Assembly (NCBI GenBank): GCA_013398275.1
Contig: VZSE01013530.1
Span: 1,612,001-1,676,000, forward strand
Direction: 5' to 3'
From: Promerops cafer
Lineage: Eukaryota > Chordata > Aves > Passeriformes > Nectariniidae
DNA length: 64,000 nucleotides
The number at the start of each line of letters is the position of its first letter. The stretch's first letter is position 1. Under the pieces are notes generated by a model. That model did no database searches. It was not told the DNA's origin and worked only from the letters and a program-made list of their open reading frames with translations. Positions 58,101-64,000 of the stretch are shown in pieces. Position numbers and translations under genes: made by a program.

Positions 58101-59968
58101 CCCAGGAACAATATTTTAGCAGGGAGACTGGCTAGGCTCAGATTAAAGTTCTCGCAGAGTGTTGCAATAAAGACATTACTGGATGCTGCCTCGAGGCACT
58201 GCTTTATTGGGTGCTCTTACAGCTCTCTTAGTGCTGCTTTCTGGCAGCATTCCCTGGGGTTTAATTTCAGGTATTTTGATGTATCTAATGTATTTTCCAC
58301 TGTAATTTAAGCCTGTGCCAGTCTGGGCTATACAGACTTGTCTGTAGGCAGTTTGAGGAGTGCTGAACATTGTTGGATGCTTGCCAGCCCTGGGTAGGAC
58401 ACTTGCCCTATCTATAGAGGCTGTACTGATGTGTGCCCCAGCTGGGTCCTCTGCAAGCTGCATCAAGATACAGCTCTGCACACCATGCCAGAGTTTTATG
58501 TGAGTTTCCTCTGTGGATGTGAGTCTAGGTTTTGCAGCCGAGATATTTCCAGAGAGGAATCTTTTATCCTGGCCTTTCCCTAAGCAATCCTGTTCGCTAA
58601 AGCAGACAGGAGTGCACTCACCACGATCTCTCGTTCCACTTCCCGTCATGACAGTGGTTTCTACAGCTGGGTTTTCCCCTTGGTGCTGAGGAGATGGAGT
58701 TAAATTACTGAGGCAGAGAAAATGGCTCCAAGCAGAGACGTTTCCCCTGGGCTGCCTCAGCCGGGGCTGTCAGACACGTGCAGAGCGTGGATCGCGCCGC
58801 CCGCGCCCGCTGCTTTTAGCTCTGGCAGGAGCTCCCTCGGCGTGCTCAGGATGCCATCCCAACAGCTGCAGCTCTCTTGATGGACACACAGGCACCTCTG
58901 GCCCTCAAGTTTGCAGGTTTTCGTGACCATAAACAAGGACATTTAAAAGTTATATCGCCTGTGCTCTGGCAGAAATATTCCTCCTGACTTCTGTGTACGG
59001 CACAGCACCTTTTATCAGCATTTAGGGACTGGCAGGTGCAGGAAGAGGCATGGAAGTTGGTGGGAAGCCTGTTTTCTGGCCAGACAGCAGGCTTAAGTGC
59101 TTAAGGCAGAGCCCAATTGTCAGTATAAATAGCTCTCTGTAAGGACAGTGAAAATGATTCTCATACAAAACAGCTGAATTGGGACCAGCAAAATAGGATC
59201 CCTTGTGAAACTCACACCAGTGTCTTGAGACCTGCTGTCTGTGTCAGGTCTGGGTGCAAACTGGGTATCTTGGAAAGGCAGTTTTCCAGGTGAGGATTGT
59301 GAACCTCTGCAGGTGCCTGCAGTGGAGGAGCTGGATCAGGGCAGGCTGGGATTCTCTCTGGTTTTATATATGGAGATGGTTTTGTTTGTCCTAAATAGGA
59401 GATAATTTTTAGGAAACCAGCTTGATGCTCTTCTCCTTGGGACTGCTGGATTTTTGAGCTGCAGGAGTTAAACTCCTGGCTGAGGAGCTAAAAGTAACTA
59501 ACTAAGCTAAAGCTAAAAGAAATTTCACCCTAAAAGTAAGTGTCTATCTCTGTTTCCATCCCATTCTTTGCTTCTAGAAGGGCATTGTGTCTAATTTCAT
59601 GCAGCACCAAGGACTGTGTTGGCAAGGATTTGCTTGTGATATTTCCCACGTAAATAAATTTTGCCTAAAACCTCATTTATCCTTAAATTGCCACAGGAGA
59701 CCCTCAAGCATCTGAAGGATTTTCACTTATGCCAGACATGAATTAGTCAAGTCACAATCTTTTGTGCTGGTGTTCCTGGTGTGCCTGTGGCTGCCAGAAC
59801 GGCAGATGGCACCAGCAGCCTGTGCTGCTCACAAAGCTCAGGTACCTCAGCACAGCCTCGGCTGTGACCAAGCTGAAATAGGACAGAAAATTTTAGCTCT
59901 AAAATCCAGCTCATAGCAGAGGTAGGGTTTATATGTCTGTTTGGGGTTTTTTTACTTTTTTTAAAATT

Positions 59969-59992
59969 TTTGTTTGTTTGTTTGTTTGTTTT
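59969..59992. repeat. (TTTG)n microsatellite
   Basis: Five or more TTTG units, preceded by a T-rich stretch. Confidence 0.8.
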
Positions 59993-62900
59993 ATATCTAA
60001 GCGTCTTCACAGACAGCTTGAAACTGTAGTTTTACCTGTAATTTCCCTTCCCCTTGTGGGTGCCTCAGTGCAGTAGTTTGAGTGGTTTGCAGCTGAACAA
60101 AGAAACAAAAGGTTTGATTTCTGCTGGGTGGGACAGAGCTCCGTGTTGCCCAGGTGGGCACAGAGCAGCCACCCTCAGGGGCTGGGACCGAAGGCAGCCT
60201 GGTGGAGCTGCAGGCTGGGATGAGCTGCTCTGTCAGCTCCCCTGGCCAGGACCACATCTGGGTGCATGATACCACTGACCAGGAACTGCAGCCCCTGTTT
60301 GCAGCTGGCCCAGCAGTCTGACACGTCCTCAGCTCTTTGCCTAAGAAGCTTCAGCACTGGCAGCTCTCCCCAGCAGAGCCTGGACACGAAATTCAGCATT
60401 CAGCAGGTACAGCAAGGGGAAGGAGTGGAAAACAAAGTCAGGAGGACAGGACAGAAGAGACTGCACTCATTAATTGTGGTGATGTTGAATTGCTCTTCCC
60501 CACTTGCTGTGTGGTTATGGGAGAGTGGCACAGCTCTGAGCACAGCTCTGGTTTGGTGTCTAACAAACATCTCTGTACATGTGCTCTACCTGGGGCAAGC
60601 TTATGGCACTATTAGTGAAAGCTTTCAAGTTGTCAGGTCAAATCTGCCCAAGCAGAGTTGTTGAGGCTATGTGGCCTGGTTTTGTGGCTGGTCCTTGCCT
60701 CTCCCTGAGTGTTTTTCCAAAGCCATGGACTCTGTCTTGAGCTTCTCCTTGGTGTCTTTCTGTGCCTCTCTCATTGTGACCTCCCCTCTCTCATGGCCTT
60801 GCTCCTGAGCTGTGTATATATCTGAGATGCAAATGCTGTGGGCTGGTGCCTTGTGAGGGTGCAGGGCTTGGTCCTCCCAGGGGCTGTGGGCACCGTGCTG
60901 GATCCAAGAGGAGCAGCTCTGCCCTGAGCACATGGGGGAAGGAGAGTGTTTGCAGCAGCACATGGGAGAGAAGACTGATCTTCTGAGGGATTTGAATACC
61001 CAAGTCCATTAGAGTTCCCTGGGAAATAACTCAGATTCATGCTGGCATACCTTGGAAATCATTTTAAATTAAGTACCAAAACCCAATGCATTGCAAGACT
61101 CCCAGCATGTAATTCCGAACCCATTAGGAGATTTGTGCTAATTTTGAAAATAATCTTCCTATTTTAAATATTGCTTTGAATGTATTTTGAACTTGAATAT
61201 TTGGCAGAAGGGGAGCAATTAAATCAAAGGAAAGGTTATATTGTGTTACTTTAATTGTGATGGATTGAGTCATTTGCTGAAGGAAAATATCTACAAAGCA
61301 TGTCTAAGTGCAGAAGCAAAACTGAAAACTGGTCTTGGCTGTTCTCTTCCCTGTGATGAATATATATTTATGTAATGCATTCCCTCTCATATCCTGATGA
61401 CACCATGGGCCCACAGTGCACAAATTAACTCCACTGAGAACTGCAGTGAGATTGTCTCTGAGCCCGTGTAAGCACGAGGTATCAACATTTAGGTCCTGTA
61501 TGTATTCATTTATACTTCATGGTTTTAAAGCTACATAGAGGAGAGGAGGAACATCTCTGACTGGATGCATGCACCGATGTCTGGTGTCATTTGGGGTCCA
61601 GAAGACTGTCCCATGGCTGTTGCCAGTGCTTGCTTCTGCTGCCCGTGCCATAGGCTGGGAAGGGAAGGTTGGGGAATGTGGGATTTTGTGAGAGCCCTAC
61701 AATAGGCAGTGGGTTTCTCTTCAGGAGGAACTGGTGAACCCTGACTGATTTCCACCTTCAGAAAATCAGGCAACAACTGGTAGACAAGTGATGATTTTAT
61801 TAAAACTGTCCTTTTTGGAGGTTTAAATTAAACCTAGTTATTAATCTATACAGCAGACTGTAGTTTCTGTGGCTTGTGTTTACCTGGAGGTGTATTTGGT
61901 GAGTGCTGGGCACTGAGTGCTCCCAGTCCCAGCAGCAGTCAGCTGAGAGTGCTGGACACCTCGAGGGATGGGAAGGAGCACGGGAAGGAGCACAGCAAGC
62001 TCAGAGGCTGGCTGATCTGTCTGATGCCACCATGCCCATTGCTAGCCCCTGGCAGGGCGTATCATCTGTTTCTGAGCCATTCCCATTCCTATTTCAGCCC
62101 ACAGGCTGCTGGCAGCTGCTGTCACTAGAGCTTCTAACTCGAGCAGAGATGGTGCTAAATGCTGCTGGAGACAGGGAATGGCTTGGGCCAAGCTGGGAGG
62201 AGTTTTGTCCAGCAAGTGATGTCTTGTCATGAAAGAATCACATGTGCAAAGGTACAGCAACTGCATTTGCTTCTAATTAAGCTGCACCTGTGGAGCTCCC
62301 GGGGTTATGGGAACAGAGCTGCAATACAGGTTTTTAAATCTGTGTGCTGAGGTAATAAAGCCATTAGTATTTGAGGATGGTGTTGGCTGTTAACTGTCCC
62401 TCTCTGACCCTTCCTTGGTTAATGAAAATAGCAGCTGGATAAAAATGCAAAGATTTTGAGTTGTGAAAATGTGTGTTTGCACCACTAATCACTTGAAAAA
62501 TCAATCTCCAGACCTTCATTTGCTAAGAGCAGCTGATTAGCTGCTCTCTATGATTTTTCCCTTTTAATAAAACCCCTGAGTCGAACTACAGAAGGACTAT
62601 AATTAAGGAGCAGTTTTTCCCTTTCTGTGTGACATTCCATCAAATGTTAGCCAGCAGGTAGCTGGCACACACAGGACACAAATGCCTTTGCCCTGCTGGT
62701 GCAAGGCCAGGCTTCACCTGTGAGAGGGAGATGGGGCTTTGCTCCTCTCTGCACAGGTTTTGACCAACTTGGGACTGGACTGTGGTTGTGCTGGGTCTAG
62801 CAGCACTCTCTGTCCCTTGCTCAGCTGCCCCCGTGGGGATGCTCCTCCTTTGCCAGCAAACTGTGCCTTGGAGGTGACAAAAGGAGCCACAGCAGACCCA

Positions 62901-63562
62901 GGTTCTGGGTTTCCATGTGCTTCTTTCTCAAGGGCCCCAGGTTATGATGATGATGATGGTGACACAAAGATCTTTTGACATGGTAAAAGATAACTCTAAG
63001 GTTAATACTCTGTCCCTCCTGTATTTTACCCTGGAGAGTGATGGCTTTGAATGAGAAAGAATAACTCTGAAGTCTAGAGAGATTCACTAAAATTGTAAAG
63101 ATTTGTGCTTCTCTCAAAGGACTTCCCTGTTCAAAGGCACACAGTACAATTTGTCTAGCCAGGCCGTAGGTAAGAAAGGGGCTCAGTGAACAAAGCTGAG
63201 GGCTTTGTCTGTATTCTAACTGGTACCTTCTGGTTTCTAAATGGCCACATATCAGCCATCTGGCAACAAGAAGGTTTTTAGTATGAAAAATTAATTAGAT
63301 ACAATCTAAGCATAATTCTGCCTTGATTTTCTGCAACACAAGAGTAGGTTTGTACTCATAAAATACTATCAGGAAATATGGTGATGAAATAACCATTCCT
63401 CTTAAATTTTTGTTGATTTGCTTCTTTTTCAGAAAAAGTGAACAGTTGTCCCAGCTAAAGATATGCCCTGTGCAGGTTCTTGCTGTGTTGCCTAAGCTGC
63501 CCAGCCCAGCCTGTACTACAGGTGTGCCCACCACAGCTGCTGTCCTGGCCAAACAAGGATGG

Positions 63563-63605
63563 CAGATAATGACAATAATGACAATATATGCCAATAATGA
63601 CAGAT
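63563..63605. repeat. AATGAC-type short imperfect repeat
   Basis: Several imperfect copies of AATGACAAT within about 40 bases. Confidence 0.5.
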
Positions 63606-64000
63606 TGTGCCATAATGGGTTTATGATGTGGACTAGTAATTATTATGGACTGAAGCAATTCCACAAGCCTTGTGACTGAGGCTCCAGAGATAACAAGACA
63701 AAATGTCAATACAATAAAAGAGTGAGATGGGGAGACACTTTTGGTTATTTTTTCTTCCTTCTTTTCAAAACTGAGCCAAGAAAAAATCTGATTGTTTCAT
63801 AAATTCAGGCTCTTCATACTTACATTGAGGCCACTGGGAGAAAAATACATGGAAATTTCAGCTTTACTCACAGAATAGTGAGCACGATGTGGAACTCAGC
63901 AGAGAGCTCGGGCAGCTCATGCACAAAGCTGGTCTGGATTCTCTTAGGGTTTTGTCTAAAGGCAGCTGTATAAATTCATTGATAATGCAGTGTCTGAGCA

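Larger units (their letters stand above)
43389..64000. other. non-coding flank upstream of MYOT
   Basis: About 20 kb without a coding exon I can support. In human the next genes in this direction are NPY6R and HNRNPA0, both with compact or single-exon coding regions that would show as long open frames. None is present. It holds one CR1 copy, simple repeats and two small GC-rich patches (about 48995-49130 and 58745-58830). Small Ig-type exons below about 60 codons could have escaped inspection. Confidence 0.65.

Noticed and set aside
1..64000. tRNA, rRNA, CRISPR arrays, endogenous viral genes
   Set aside because: No tRNA-like arm patterns, rRNA segments, regularly spaced repeats or retroviral protein motifs were noticed. 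A systematic search was not possible.

Overview
This window is vertebrate nuclear DNA, almost certainly from a bird. The evidence is two 3' ends of CR1 retroposons (35.5 kb and 46.9 kb), compact introns with canonical GT-AG borders, CpG-rich islands, and the FAM13B-MYOT gene pair known from human 5q31. I can support two protein-coding genes. They are transcribed toward each other.

Region by region: 1-3411 is FAM13B intron. From 3412 to 11811 lie the last ten coding exons of FAM13B (+ strand, C-terminal 438 residues, RhoGAP half outside the window), followed by a roughly 2.2 kb 3' UTR ending at a poly(A) signal at 14002. From 14.03 to 22.4 kb is intergenic DNA with two GC-rich islands and a 20-G run. 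The mammalian neighbour PKD2L2 was not found there. From 22.4 to 43.4 kb lies MYOT (myotilin, - strand). From 43.4 to 64 kb I see no coding gene, one CR1 copy, small GC patches and simple repeats.

The main result is the structure of MYOT. The familiar 498-residue mammalian protein begins at the motif MFNYERPKHF. Here five further in-frame exons, plus the 5' part of the exon carrying that motif, add about 274 residues. They encode an Ig domain of the palladin/myopalladin type (its C-to-E part interrupted by a 24-nt microexon) and a Ser/Pro-rich linker. All 14 coding exons join with matching phases to a 775-codon reading frame. A probable 5' UTR exon at 43315-43388 joins to the first ATG and carries in-frame stops, supporting that start. 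A CpG island with a strong minus-strand splice donor lies in the intron just before the MFNYERP exon. It is a candidate promoter for the short, mammal-like isoform. The inference is that birds keep an ancestral long myotilin (N-terminal Ig + linker + two C-terminal Ig domains) together with a short form, and that mammals keep only the short one.

The two genes have no operon-like relation. FAM13B is a Rho-GAP family protein, and MYOT is a Z-disc actin/alpha-actinin/filamin binding protein of striated muscle. Exon borders were placed by eye from splice consensus, reading phase and remembered protein families. No alignment or transcript data were available.
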